DNA of 64,000 nucleotides from GCA-2720975 sp964467985 (GTDB lineage Bacteria; Planctomycetota; UBA1135; GCA-002686595): NCBI GenBank assembly GCA_964467985.1, contig CAYXTP010000005.1, positions 208,945 through 272,944 on the forward strand, written 5' to 3'. Within the stretch, counting starts at the first letter, position 1. Each line of letters begins with the position of its first letter. This document shows positions 17,273 to 25,510 of this stretch, in pieces. Under the pieces are notes generated by a model. The model had not been told where the DNA came from. It saw only the letters and a list, made by a program, of their open reading frames with translations, and did not search any database. A program made the translations under genes and the position numbers.

Positions 17273-17332
17273 CACTCCCATCGCACTCCAGCAACACTCT
17301 AATCGGAGTACGATCTGAGTGCGTCGAGAGTG
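17273..17332. promoter_or_regulatory. Six phased half-sites, symmetric operator array
   Basis: CACTC starts at 17273, 17284 and 17295; GAGTA/GAGTG starts at 17306, 17317 and 17328. Every step is exactly 11 bp, so all sites lie on one face of the helix, and the array is palindromic about 17302-17303. The array ends 66 bases before the ribbon-helix-helix gene at 17399. RHH regulators bind such short tandem repeats cooperatively, so autoregulation and control of the sat block is the natural reading. The binding protein is inferred. Confidence 0.8.
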
Positions 17333-17398
17333 CGATTGGAGCCTCCCGGCCCTGCCGCTACCACCGCACCCCCCGGGGCCCAGGCCCCTGTATCAGCC

Positions 17399-17617
17399 AT
17401 GCGCGAGTCCAAGGTCACGATCAAGATCCCCCGCCCCCTGTACAGGAAGATCCAGCAGGTGGTGGAGGAGTCGGGCTTTGACTCGCCCACGGACTTCATC
17501 GTCTACGTGCTGCGCGACCTGATGGGTGAGGCGGAGGCCGAGCACGCCGATCCCGAGTTCACTCAACACGAGCTCGACGACGTCAAACGCAAGCTCAAAA
17601 ACCTGGGCTACCTCTAA
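17399..17617 (+). CDS. Ribbon-helix-helix protein with LGY tail
   Basis: A 72-residue protein. Residues 5-43 fit a ribbon-helix-helix fold: beta strand KVTIKIP, helix RPLYRKIQQVVEESG, turn FDSPT, helix DFIVYVLRDLMG. An acidic linker and a final helix end in KRKLKNLGYL. RHH proteins act as dimers on DNA. It stands 58 bases before sat and just after a phased operator array, so it probably regulates itself and sulfate activation. A paralogue lies at 41040. ATG 17399 is chosen because the RHH strand begins directly after it; the upstream extension is Pro-rich and non-coding in look. Confidence 0.8.
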   Translation: MRESKVTIKIPRPLYRKIQQVVEESGFDSPTDFIVYVLRDLMGEAEAEHADPEFTQHELDDVKRKLKNLGYL

Positions 17618-17674
17618 GTCTTCGCCCTAGGCCGACCTGTCCCCCCTTTCATATTCGAACCCTCTTTCCGACCC

Positions 17675-18928
17675 ATGACTTCCACCGTTTCCAACATCTC
17701 CCCCGTCCATGGCGGCCTCTCCGAGCTCGTCAACCGCATCGACCCGTCCGCCGCGAGCGAGACCGGCCTCTCAACGGTGGAGGTTCAAGATGTGGATCAC
17801 ACCACTTTGTACCGCATCGCTGACGGCACGCTGAGTCCGCTCGAGGGACCCATGGGGCAGAAGGACTACAACGATGTCCTGGCCAAGGGTGCCATCGAAC
17901 GCGGAGGCAGCGACTGGGCATGGACCATTCCGATCATTTTGCCTGTGACCGATGCTGAAGCCGCCACCTGTGAAGCGGGGGCCAAGATCAGCTTGGTCCA
18001 CGCGGGTGTCGCCTTCGGCACCTTGGAAGTGGACTCGGTCTTCGACTGGGACAAGGACGCGTTCATCAAAGCCGTCTATCGCACGGATCGCACGGACCAC
18101 CCCGGCGCTAGGCTCTGGTCTGCTGACGAACGCACCAAGCTCGTCGGCGGGACCATCCGGCTCGTCCCCGGGCAGGACACTCGTTCCTTTGCCGAGTACG
18201 TCATGAGCCCGGCCCAGACGCGCGCCCTCGTGGCCGAGCAGGGCTGGGAACAGTCCATCGCTTTCCAGACCCGCAATCCCCTGCACCGCGCCCACGAGTA
18301 CGCACTGGTGTACGGCGCCGAGACCATCCTGCGCGCCAACGGCAAGCGCACCGGCGTGGTCCTGAACCCGCTCGTGGGCCAGCTCAAGGGCGATGACGTG
18401 CCCGCAGCGACGCGCATGGAGACCTATGTGACCCTCGTGAACAACCGTTTGCTGGGTGAGGGCGACAAGGACGAGGCCCTTTGGAACGAGCACAACCAGG
18501 ACCTGAACGACAACCTGAAGTTGGTGGGCTTGGACATGCGCATGTACTACGGCGGCCCCGCCGAGGCCGTGATGCACGCCATCTACCGTCAGAACCTGGG
18601 TTTCAGCCACTTCATCATCGGCCGCAAGCATGCCGACGCCCCCTTCGATGACGGGGACGCCATCTGGGGCGACTTTGACGCCCAGGAAGTCTTTCAGAAC
18701 CTCGGCGGCGCCCTCTCCATCCAGACGGTCAACGTGGGTTTTGCCGCGTACTTCGAGGAAATCGGAAGGGTCGGCCTGATGGAGGCGAACAAGGAGAACA
18801 CCTCAGTGTTCATCTCCGGCACCAAGGTCCGCTCTCAGCTGGTCGCTGGCGAGAGCCCGGACCCGCGCATCATGCGCGAGACCACCGCTGCAATCCTCGT
18901 GGACTTCTACAAGTCCAAGGCCGAATAG
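17675..18928 (+). CDS. sat: Sulfate adenylyltransferase (ATP sulfurylase)
   Basis: A 417-residue homo-oligomeric ATP sulfurylase forming adenosine 5'-phosphosulfate from ATP and sulfate. An N-terminal PUA-like domain (about 1-165) precedes the catalytic domain. The active-site motif is QTRNPLHRAH at 198-207 (HxxH), and the phosphate loop GRKHADAP is at about 316. This is the Sat type rather than the CysDN type. With cysC at 20050 it would make PAPS. No APS/PAPS reductase is in the window, so use for sulfation is as likely as assimilation. ATG follows ACC without a Shine-Dalgarno. Confidence 0.96.
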   Translation: MTSTVSNISPVHGGLSELVNRIDPSAASETGLSTVEVQDVDHTTLYRIADGTLSPLEGPMGQKDYNDVLAKGAIERGGSDWAWTIPIILPVTDAEAATCEAGAKISLVHAGVAFGTLEVDSVFDWDKDAFIKAVYRTDRTDHPGARLWSADERTKLVGGTIRLVPGQDTRSFAEYVMSPAQTRALVAEQGWEQSIAFQTRNPLHRAHEYALVYGAETILRANGKRTGVVLNPLVGQLKGDDVPAATRMETYVTLVNNRLLGEGDKDEALWNEHNQDLNDNLKLVGLDMRMYYGGPAEAVMHAIYRQNLGFSHFIIGRKHADAPFDDGDAIWGDFDAQEVFQNLGGALSIQTVNVGFAAYFEEIGRVGLMEANKENTSVFISGTKVRSQLVAGESPDPRIMRETTAAILVDFYKSKAE

Positions 18929-18947
18929 TCCGATAGAAACGCCCTAA

Positions 18948-18976
18948 GGCGGGCCGCCGACTCGAGGCGGCCCGCC
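18948..18976. terminator. GC hairpin between sat and sulfatase-like gene
   Basis: GGCGGGCCGCC, a 7-base loop, and GGCGGCCCGCC, with no T-tract. It lies 20 bases after sat. It may attenuate or protect the sat message inside the operon rather than end it. Confidence 0.5.
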
Positions 18977-19005
18977 GACCCTCCAACATCACACGCAACC
19001 TGCCC

Positions 19006-19974
19006 ATGGGACTCCTCGACCTGTTCAACAAGAAGAAAGTGACCGCCCCCAGCGGCCAGCGGCCCAAGTTGCCGCCGCGACCCATGGGCGCGCGCATGGC
19101 TCCGCACCCGGAGCCCCAGGCGGACAACCACTTCATCGTGATCACCCTGGACAGCCTGCGCTATGACTCATTCATGGCCGCCGATCCGAAGACGATCATG
19201 AAGCTGGGCAAAGTCGAGAAGCGTTACACCTACGCTTCGTGGACAGCCCCCTCGCACTACAACTTGCTGACTGGACTGTTGCCGCACACCTCGCCCGAGA
19301 ATGTGTACGCATCGGAGTACTACAAAGAGGACTTCTTCAACTACAACGAGCGGCTGGGTGCCAAGGGCATCGAGTTCGCCAAGATGGTGCCAGGCCTGTG
19401 GTTCCCGGGGTTGTTGCGTAACCAGCTGGGCTACAAGACCTGCGCCCGCATGTCCCTGCCGGTGCTGAACCCCAAAACGGGTATCAACCGCGACTTCGAC
19501 GACTTCCAGTTGATGGACAGCCACAACGACATGGCTGCCATGTTGCCCACCATGAAGTTCGATTCAGGGCGTCCCGAGTTCTACATGCTGAACGTCGGTG
19601 AGACCCACTATCCCTACGCCAAGCCCGAAGAGGACTCTTCGATGTGGCCGCGCATCAGTGGTGTGAACGGCGTGTTCAAGAAGATGAACGAGCAGATCGA
19701 GGACAGCGAAGAAGACGACGAGCGCTTCAAGGAGACCTTCCAGTTCTTTGACGAGCAAAAGATGGAAGAACTCCGTGAGCGGCAGATCGACACGGTTCGC
19801 TACCTCGACACCGAAGTCTTCCCCAAGCTCTACGACATGGTCCCGGACAACACCTGGATCATCGTCACCGCCGATCACGGCGAGCTCTTCGGCGAGAAGG
19901 GCTACTTCGGTCACGGCCCGATCATGCACGAGAAATGCTTCGAGGTGCCCTACCTCGAAGGAAAGATCCGCTAG
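19006..19974 (+). CDS. Sulfatase-like hydrolase, Thr in place of Cys
   Basis: A 322-residue cytoplasmic alkaline-phosphatase-superfamily protein without signal peptide. Metal ligand Asp49 is in ITLDSLRYDSF; the nucleophile segment reads WTAPSHYNLLTG (Thr80), where sulfatases have C/S-x-P-S-R. It therefore cannot form formylglycine. Asp290-His291 (TADHGE) and HGPIMHE are the second metal site. An acidic insert lies at about 228-245. It sits between sat and cysC, which ties it to APS/PAPS metabolism. It may be a phosphodiesterase, phosphotransferase or nucleotide-handling enzyme. The family is clear; activity is unknown. Confidence 0.83.
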   Translation: MGLLDLFNKKKVTAPSGQRPKLPPRPMGARMAPHPEPQADNHFIVITLDSLRYDSFMAADPKTIMKLGKVEKRYTYASWTAPSHYNLLTGLLPHTSPENVYASEYYKEDFFNYNERLGAKGIEFAKMVPGLWFPGLLRNQLGYKTCARMSLPVLNPKTGINRDFDDFQLMDSHNDMAAMLPTMKFDSGRPEFYMLNVGETHYPYAKPEEDSSMWPRISGVNGVFKKMNEQIEDSEEDDERFKETFQFFDEQKMEELRERQIDTVRYLDTEVFPKLYDMVPDNTWIIVTADHGELFGEKGYFGHGPIMHEKCFEVPYLEGKIR

Positions 19975-20049
19975 GCGCGCCGCCTGGTCATTCACTTATT
20001 CGTATCGATTCCTAAGCACGGCCACCGGCCGAACACATCCTCCTAGTTC

Positions 20050-20607
20050 ATGTCTAACAACGGTTTCATCCTCTGGTTCACTGGCCTGTCCGGTTCCGGC
20101 AAATCCACACTCGCAGAGTTTCTGACTCCCACGCTTATCGAGCGCGGCGTCAACATCGAAGTGCTTGACGGCGACGTCGTGCGTACAAATCTCTCCAAGG
20201 GCCTCGGCTTCAGCAAAGAAGATCGCGACACGAACATCCGTCGCATCGGTTTTGTGGCCAACCTTCTGGCGCGCAACGGTTGCGGCGCGATCACTGCTGC
20301 GATCTCTCCCTACACGGACATTCGCGACGAGTGCCGCTCCATGTGCGATGCCCACTTTGTCGAGGTCTACGTGGAAGCACCCCTGGAGGTCGTGGAAGAG
20401 CGCGACACCAAGGGCCTCTACAAGAAGGCTCGCTCCGGTGAGATCAAGAACTTCACCGGCGTCAGCGATCCCTACGAGGCTCCCGAGAGTGCCGAGGTGA
20501 CGGTGCACACGGGCCAGCAGTCAATCGAAGAGTCCGCCGCGCTCATCCTGAACTACCTGGTCGAGAAGGGCTTGGTGCCCGCAGTAGCGGTGGACGCGAC
20601 GGCCTGA
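20050..20607 (+). CDS. cysC: Adenylyl-sulfate kinase
   Basis: A 185-residue APS kinase that phosphorylates APS to PAPS with ATP. The P-loop is GLSGSGKST at 12-20; the DGD motif (VLDGDVVRTNL) and the substrate region FTGVSDPYEAPESAEV follow family order. It is a stand-alone kinase, not fused to CysN or Sat. It is the last gene of the RHH-sat-sulfatase-like-cysC set and is followed by a strong bidirectional terminator. The CysQ-type phosphatase at 42728 would recycle the PAP left after sulfotransfer. Confidence 0.96.
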   Translation: MSNNGFILWFTGLSGSGKSTLAEFLTPTLIERGVNIEVLDGDVVRTNLSKGLGFSKEDRDTNIRRIGFVANLLARNGCGAITAAISPYTDIRDECRSMCDAHFVEVYVEAPLEVVEERDTKGLYKKARSGEIKNFTGVSDPYEAPESAEVTVHTGQQSIEESAALILNYLVEKGLVPAVAVDATA

Positions 20608-20630
20608 GTTCTCACCCAGCCTCGGCAAGA

Positions 20631-20668
20631 AAGAAGGGCGGCCCACTTCGTTGTGGGCCGCCCTTCTT
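20631..20668. terminator. Bidirectional terminator, cysC / aldolase
   Basis: A perfect 16-bp stem (AAGAAGGGCGGCCCAC and its complement) with loop TTCGTT, flanked by A and T runs in both directions. It separates the convergent genes cysC and fructose-bisphosphate aldolase. Confidence 0.9.
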
Positions 20669-20692
20669 GCGTCTGCTGAGTTTGAGCGGACC

Positions 20693-21583
20693 TCAGGTGC
20701 GAGAGGCCTGGAAGATGGCTTCGATTGAGCTATCCAGCATGGCGTTGAATTCGTCTTCGGTTTGATTCACGGACAGTCCCTCCGACAAGGCCCGCGAAAA
20801 GCTGGCCACCATGCCCAGGTTACGAGTCAAACGGTTGTTGGCTTCCTCGCGTGAGTAACCACCGGATAGGGCAACTACCCGGACTACGTTTGCGTGTGCA
20901 ATGCAGGGCGCATACAAATTGTCTTGCTCGGGCAGGGTCAGCTTGAGCATGACCTTGTCGCCCGCTCCGAGGCTGTTGAGTTGTTCGAGCAAGGCGGCGA
21001 GCAACATGTCCTCCGCCTCGGCTTTACTCGGTGAGTGAATGTCCACCTCGGGCTCGATGATCGGCACGAGACCCGCGGCGATGATCTGACGTCCGACCTC
21101 AAACTGCTGATCGACGACGGCTTTTACGCCGACGGGGTTGGCCGTCTTGATCACCGATCGCATCTTCGTGCCGAAGACACCCTTGGTCTTGGCCTTGTCG
21201 AGTAGTGCGCCCAGACCCGGGTTGGGGTTCATGATCTGTGCACCGTCGACCTCGTCGGCCAAGCCCTTGTCGATCTTCAAGAAAGGTACGACCTGCTTGT
21301 CTTCCCAGAGGTACTGAGCGCTGCCCTTGCCGGCAATCTCGCGGTCCATCGTGTTCTCGAAGAGGATGGCACCCAGGATGCGATTCCCACCGAAGCTAGG
21401 GCTGGTGACGATGCGCGTGCGCATCTTGTGCACCGTGGCGTACATTTCGTCATCGCCCGAGTAGGAGCTCTCATCGACGCCATACAGGCCCAAGGCCTTG
21501 GGCGTGCTGCCACCACTTTGATCGAGCGCGGCGATGAAGCCGTCTTGGGTCTGGACCTTGTTGAGTTGCTGTTCGGTGCTCAT
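20693..21583 (-). CDS. fda: Fructose-bisphosphate aldolase class I
   Basis: A 296-residue class I aldolase of the Staphylococcus/plastid-like short type, cleaving fructose 1,6-bisphosphate through a Schiff base. The catalytic Lys214 is in VMLKLTLPEQDN; the region LDQSGGSTPKAL (about 20-31) and EPEVDIH (about 177-183) are typical. ATG 21583 gives the usual family length of 296; the frame extends upstream without coding character. It is monocistronic, ends at the terminator shared with cysC, and faces away from the EamA transporter. Central glycolysis or gluconeogenesis in the cytoplasm. Confidence 0.95.
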   Translation of the reverse strand: MSTEQQLNKVQTQDGFIAALDQSGGSTPKALGLYGVDESSYSGDDEMYATVHKMRTRIVTSPSFGGNRILGAILFENTMDREIAGKGSAQYLWEDKQVVPFLKIDKGLADEVDGAQIMNPNPGLGALLDKAKTKGVFGTKMRSVIKTANPVGVKAVVDQQFEVGRQIIAAGLVPIIEPEVDIHSPSKAEAEDMLLAALLEQLNSLGAGDKVMLKLTLPEQDNLYAPCIAHANVVRVVALSGGYSREEANNRLTRNLGMVASFSRALSEGLSVNQTEDEFNAMLDSSIEAIFQASRT

Positions 21584-21770
21584 TGGAAAACGGCGTCTTG
21601 GCAGGGGTAATGGGCGAATCGGGGCTGGAATTCTGTCCCAATCTTCGGACTGGATCAACCGCACCAGCCACTCGATTCGGCCGCCGACCGAGGCCGCCTC
21701 AAGTCGCACCCCTGGAGATCACCCGATCTGCAGCGCGCCTGCCGTCAACTCACTAGGGTGTGCGGCCCCC

Positions 21771-22673
21771 ATGCACTCCGTACCCCACATCGGCGAGATC
21801 TGCGCCCTGCTCTCGCCACTGACGTGGGCCGTCGCGGTCATCCTGTTCCGCGTGGCAGGACGCAGTGTGCCGCCCCTGGCACTCAACCTCTGCAAGAACA
21901 GCGTGGCTCTCCCGCTGTTCTTCTTGACCTACCTGGCACTCGGGGCCACGGCACCGGACTCGGTGAACCGAACGGACCTGGTCCTTCTTCTGAGCAGCGG
22001 CGCCCTAGGCATCGCCGTGGCAGACACGCTGTTCTTCATGTGCCTCAATCGCCTAGGGGCGAGCCGGCAGGCCATCGTCAACACGGCCTACAGTCCGCCC
22101 ATCATCTTGCTCAGCGTCATCTTCCTGGGGGAGACCCTCACGGCCATCCAGGTCATTGGTGTGTGCTTGATCCTCGCCGCGGTGGTCGTTGTGGCCCGCG
22201 AGACGTCCGGTGGGCCCGGCCAAGCACCGGGCAGCAACGTGACAGGTGTTCTGTTTGGAGTCGCGGCGTGCGTGGCCCAGGCGATCTCCATCGTGATGAT
22301 CAAACCAAGCATGAACGACTGGCCGCTTCTCTGGATGACCTGCTGGCGCATGGCGGGAGGCTTGGGGGCAGCCGTGCTCTTCTGGCCCCTGCTGCCCAAG
22401 TCCAAACGGTCATTCGGTGCACTAGCCGACCGCAAATCCTGGCCCACGGTGCTGGCCGGGGCTCTTGTCGGGACCTACATGTCGCTGCTTCTCTGGATGG
22501 GCGGCTTCAAGTACTCGACCGCGTCAGTCGCATCGGCCCTGAATCAGACATCGAGCCTCTTCACGTTCGCATTGGCTGTGTGGATCCTGCGTGAACCTAC
22601 GACACGCCGTGCCCTAGCCGGTTTGGGATTGGGGCTGGCGGGTGTGGCGGTCGTGGTCGCGGCGAGCCTCTAG
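21771..22673 (+). CDS. EamA/DMT superfamily transporter
   Basis: A 300-residue inner-membrane protein with ten predicted helices in two EamA repeats of five. It starts MHSVPHIGEICALLSPLTW and has typical motifs such as GALGIAVADTLFFMCLNRLGAS and, in repeat 2, LNQTSSLFTFALAVWILREP. DMT proteins export amino acids, nucleotides or other metabolites; the substrate is not visible. TAGGGT at 21755-21760 lies 11 bases before ATG 21771. The longer upstream frame overlaps the aldolase promoter region and is rejected. Confidence 0.88.
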   Translation: MHSVPHIGEICALLSPLTWAVAVILFRVAGRSVPPLALNLCKNSVALPLFFLTYLALGATAPDSVNRTDLVLLLSSGALGIAVADTLFFMCLNRLGASRQAIVNTAYSPPIILLSVIFLGETLTAIQVIGVCLILAAVVVVARETSGGPGQAPGSNVTGVLFGVAACVAQAISIVMIKPSMNDWPLLWMTCWRMAGGLGAAVLFWPLLPKSKRSFGALADRKSWPTVLAGALVGTYMSLLLWMGGFKYSTASVASALNQTSSLFTFALAVWILREPTTRRALAGLGLGLAGVAVVVAASL

Positions 22674-22799
22674 CAATCGCGTAGCTGGCGCTGCCCTTGC
22701 ACCCGCAGCAGGAACCCAATTCGCTGGGAATTTCCATGGCGTACCATGTTGGGGCGCCGTCGTGAGGGCTCCACGAACTTTCTCACCACGACTCTCACC

Positions 22800-23366
22800 A
22801 TGATCAACCAATACCGGAAGACCTTTTGGCTCGCGACCCCGTTGCTTCTCCTGTCGGCTTGTTCATCGGGAAGCGGCGGGTCTTGGGGCGCTAGAGATCG
22901 GAGCATTAGCTGGAGCACAGGCCTGGCGGATGATTCGACGCCACGGGTCCCGGGCCTGACCCACGGCTCGATCTCCATGGTCGACCTTTTTGCCGGGGAC
23001 ATGGGGGTGGTCCGCATTGCCATTTGGAGCAATGGCAGCAGCCTCAGCTACTCAAGTGGGGGAGGCCCAGGAACGGGATGCTCAATGGAAGGCACCGTCC
23101 AAACCGAGTCAGGGGAAGCCGTGCCCTTCAAGTTCTCAACAGCCGATGGCGTCCGGGCCGAGGGGGCTATTGGCGACCAAGAGTACTCGTTCGGAGTGGG
23201 CGCGATGTTCCTTCTCTACTCAACCGCCGACGGAGTGATCTCGAAGCAACTGCCCGTTCCGCTAGAAGCGCTGGACTCGTTCGACATCTTCAAACAGCCC
23301 AAGCGCGATGCATTTGCCGCGAAGTGGGGTGTCACGGACTTCTTCGAAGAGGCCTTGAGCCGTTAG
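22800..23366 (+). CDS. Hypothetical lipoprotein
   Basis: A 188-residue lipoprotein starting MINQYRKTFWLATPLLLLSACSS (lipobox LSAC). The mature part begins with a Gly/Ser-rich linker, followed by a beta-rich domain and a helix with KQPKRDAFAAKWGVTDFFEEALSR at the end. No family is recognised. ATG 22800 gives a standard signal; an ATG at 22746 in the same frame would add 18 residues before it. It faces the convergent DinB gene. Confidence 0.7.
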   Translation: MINQYRKTFWLATPLLLLSACSSGSGGSWGARDRSISWSTGLADDSTPRVPGLTHGSISMVDLFAGDMGVVRIAIWSNGSSLSYSSGGGPGTGCSMEGTVQTESGEAVPFKFSTADGVRAEGAIGDQEYSFGVGAMFLLYSTADGVISKQLPVPLEALDSFDIFKQPKRDAFAAKWGVTDFFEEALSR

Positions 23367-23392
23367 TCGACACCGTCGGGGATGCTGCCCGC

Positions 23393-23935
23393 TCAGCTCG
23401 GCAGCTGTGGCAGGTACCGTTCGCGCAGCACCTCCATGTGGTGGTCGGCGTGTCCGGCGATGAGGTAGATGATCGAGCGCACAGTGAGCCGCGTCTCGGA
23501 GGCGACGCCAGATCGGGAGAGCACCCCTTCATCAAGGCTCTCGAAGAGCTCGATGGCCCCGCGCCGCAGATGTCCGAACTCACTCATCAAGCTAGAGAGT
23601 GAGCGGCTGTCAAAATCAGCCCCGGCGACGAACTCGTCCTGATCCATCCCCGGTAGGGGGCCGGAGTTGCCGCGCGCGAACCACAGGCAGCGTGTTGTGA
23701 AGATCCACTCGGTGTCCAGGATGTGGCCGAGCAACTGATTGACGCTCCACTTGCCTTCGCCGTACGAAAAGTGGTGCGCGTGCTCGGGAAGTGCTCCGAA
23801 GCATGATTCGAACTCCACCAGCTGGGCCCCGAGGAACTCGATCACATCTCCAGCGGGTACACGCTCGATGTAGCGGCCGAAGTACTCACTGTACTCGTCC
23901 GGACTGGGGCGTCCGCACATAATGGGTTGGCTCAT
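23393..23935 (-). CDS. DinB family protein
   Basis: A 180-residue four-helix-bundle protein of the DinB/YfiT metalloenzyme superfamily. The three metal ligands fit: His in GEGKWSVNQLLGHILDTEWIF, and two His in IAGHADHHMEVLRE. Members are thiol-dependent transferases or hydrolases, often in detoxification. A decayed paralogue occurs at 28698. It is monocistronic with a TAGGCT -10 exactly 6 bases before ATG, so leaderless. The cofactor thiol is unknown. Confidence 0.9.
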   Translation of the reverse strand: MSQPIMCGRPSPDEYSEYFGRYIERVPAGDVIEFLGAQLVEFESCFGALPEHAHHFSYGEGKWSVNQLLGHILDTEWIFTTRCLWFARGNSGPLPGMDQDEFVAGADFDSRSLSSLMSEFGHLRRGAIELFESLDEGVLSRSGVASETRLTVRSIIYLIAGHADHHMEVLRERYLPQLPS

Positions 23936-23941
23936 GGGGAG

Positions 23942-23947
23942 AGCCTA
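23942..23947 (-). promoter_or_regulatory. -10 element TAGGCT, leaderless start
   Basis: On the minus strand TAGGCT stands exactly 6 bases before the DinB ATG at 23935. Confidence 0.6.
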
Positions 23948-24008
23948 CCGGGCATTCGGTGAAGGGGGAACGGCCCGTAGCTCCCCGGCCGTGGCCACCT
24001 AGCCCCCG

Positions 24009-24188
24009 CTAGCCCATAAAGAAGCCCTTCCGATGGGATATTCCAAGTGACCTGTGGCACGCGCCACAGAAATACAAATACCGGCGCCCGAGCATCCCCT
24101 TCAGTTCACGAAGGAGCACCGTCTCCAGCGTCTCCTCGTAGTGCGGGCAGATTGGGTCAATCTCGTAACTCATCTTCAGTTCGGTCAT
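24009..24188 (-). CDS. Predicted 59-residue zinc-knuckle protein
   Basis: A 59-codon frame with good coding signs. It begins MTELKMSYEIDPICPHYEET, continues with an amphipathic helix, and ends YFCGACHRSLGISHRKGFFMG. Cys14 and the Cys41-x-x-Cys44-His45 cluster could bind a metal, like a zinc ribbon. A strong Shine-Dalgarno (AGAGGAG) precedes the ATG at ideal spacing, which is rare in this window. It is divergent from the MscS gene. No known family is recognised. Confidence 0.7.
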   Translation of the reverse strand: MTELKMSYEIDPICPHYEETLETVLLRELKGMLGRRYLYFCGACHRSLGISHRKGFFMG

Positions 24189-24405
24189 TTTGGTTTCTCC
24201 TCTTGGAGTAGGCCGGGTGGCATGGCTTCAAGCCGCGGTGTCCTCGCATCCGTAGAGGGCTGGCGGCCGCCTCGCGTACCGGGCGGCGGGCAAGTTACTT
24301 TCGGCACCCGTGGTTTTCCCCAGGCTCTCCCCTTCGCGTTCGGCTTGGGCAAGGGGGCCATACGCTCACATCCGTGGCACATTTTGCTGGGACCGTGAGG
24401 GCAAC

Positions 24406-24411
24406 TAGGAT
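24406..24411 (+). promoter_or_regulatory. -10 element TAGGAT with 7-codon leader frame
   Basis: TAGGAT is followed after 6 bases by an ATG at 24418 that opens a frame of seven codons (MSLFQNI) ending at 24441, 14 bases before the MscS ATG. It may be a leaderless leader peptide or simply the start site of the mscS transcript. The rest of 24189-24405 shows no supported gene. Confidence 0.4.
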
Positions 24412-24455
24412 GAGAACATGAGCTTGTTCCAAAACATCTAACCCCGCAACAACCC

Positions 24456-25445
24456 ATGAACCTCCCCACCTCGATCCAGGATGGCACCGAAGAGCTGGCC
24501 AAGGCGATCCAGGCGCTAGCCGATTCCGTTCGCGACCTCCGCTTGAACCCTGGACAGCCCTCGGTCGAGGTCGACCCCACATCCGCGGAAGCCCAAGGTC
24601 AGCAATTCGATCTTGCGGACACAGACAAGTGGCAGCACTACCTGACCGTCGCGAAGGAAAAGGCAATCGACTTTGCTCCTGACCTACTGGCTGCGCTCTT
24701 GATCGTCGTTCTCGGCTGGCTTCTCGCACGTGCGGTCACTTCCTTGCTGCGCAAAGCCCTCGGCAAGTCGAAACTCGACTCCACTCTGGTCAACTTCGTC
24801 GCCTCCGTGTCCTACATGGCCGTCATGGCGTTTGTCCTCATCTCGGCCGTTAGCAAGCTGGGCGTCAACACTGCGAGCTTCATCGCTGTCTTGGGTGCAG
24901 CAGGATTTGCGGTTGGGTTCGCTCTGCAAGGATCACTCTCGAATTTCGCGGCCGGCGTCATGCTGATGATCTTCAGGCCCATGCGCGAGGGTGACCTGGT
25001 CGAGGCCGGCGGAGTCCTGGGCATCGTCGAAGAGGTCGGAGTCTTCGCCACGATCATCAACACGCTAGAGAACAAACGAGCCGTGATCGCGAACTCGGCC
25101 GTTACGGGATCCAACATCGTCAACTACACGGCCAACGGAAACCTGCGCGTGGACATGACGTTTGGAATTGGGTACGGCGACGACATGGACGAGGCGATGG
25201 AGCTGATGGCCAAGGTTCTGGAAGGGGATGAGCGCATCTTGGCCTCACCCGCACCGAAGATCGCGTGCGTGGGCCATGGGTCCTCGAGCGTAGATTTTGT
25301 TTGCCGGCCCTTCGTCAAGCCTGAGCACTACTGGGACGTCTGGTTCGACACGCACAAGAAGGTCAAAGAAGCTTTCGACGCCGCGGGCGTGTCTATACCG
25401 TTCCCGCAACGCGATGTGCACATGGTCCAGGCCGACGTGGCCTAG
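24456..25445 (+). CDS. mscS: Small-conductance mechanosensitive channel MscS
   Basis: A 329-residue MscS-type channel that opens under membrane tension to release solutes after osmotic downshock. A soluble N-terminal segment (about 1-65) precedes three membrane helices; the pore helix carries the Gly/Ala-rich run LGAAGFAVGFALQGSLSNFAAG. The beta domain starts at about 175 (FRPMREGDLVEAGGV) and the C-terminal cage ends in FPQRDVHMVQADVA. The size is slightly longer than E. coli MscS (286) because of the N-terminus. ATG follows ACCC. Confidence 0.94.
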   Translation: MNLPTSIQDGTEELAKAIQALADSVRDLRLNPGQPSVEVDPTSAEAQGQQFDLADTDKWQHYLTVAKEKAIDFAPDLLAALLIVVLGWLLARAVTSLLRKALGKSKLDSTLVNFVASVSYMAVMAFVLISAVSKLGVNTASFIAVLGAAGFAVGFALQGSLSNFAAGVMLMIFRPMREGDLVEAGGVLGIVEEVGVFATIINTLENKRAVIANSAVTGSNIVNYTANGNLRVDMTFGIGYGDDMDEAMELMAKVLEGDERILASPAPKIACVGHGSSSVDFVCRPFVKPEHYWDVWFDTHKKVKEAFDAAGVSIPFPQRDVHMVQADVA

Positions 25446-25510
25446 ACCGTTGCAACCGAGGCGCGGCGGGCAGGGATCAAGTGATCCCACCATCACCGAC
25501 GTCAAATCTC

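Noticed and set aside
17330..17398. Upstream extension of the ribbon-helix-helix gene
   Set aside because: The extra residues are Pro/Ala-rich, overlap the operator array and precede a well-placed ATG, so start 17399 was preferred.
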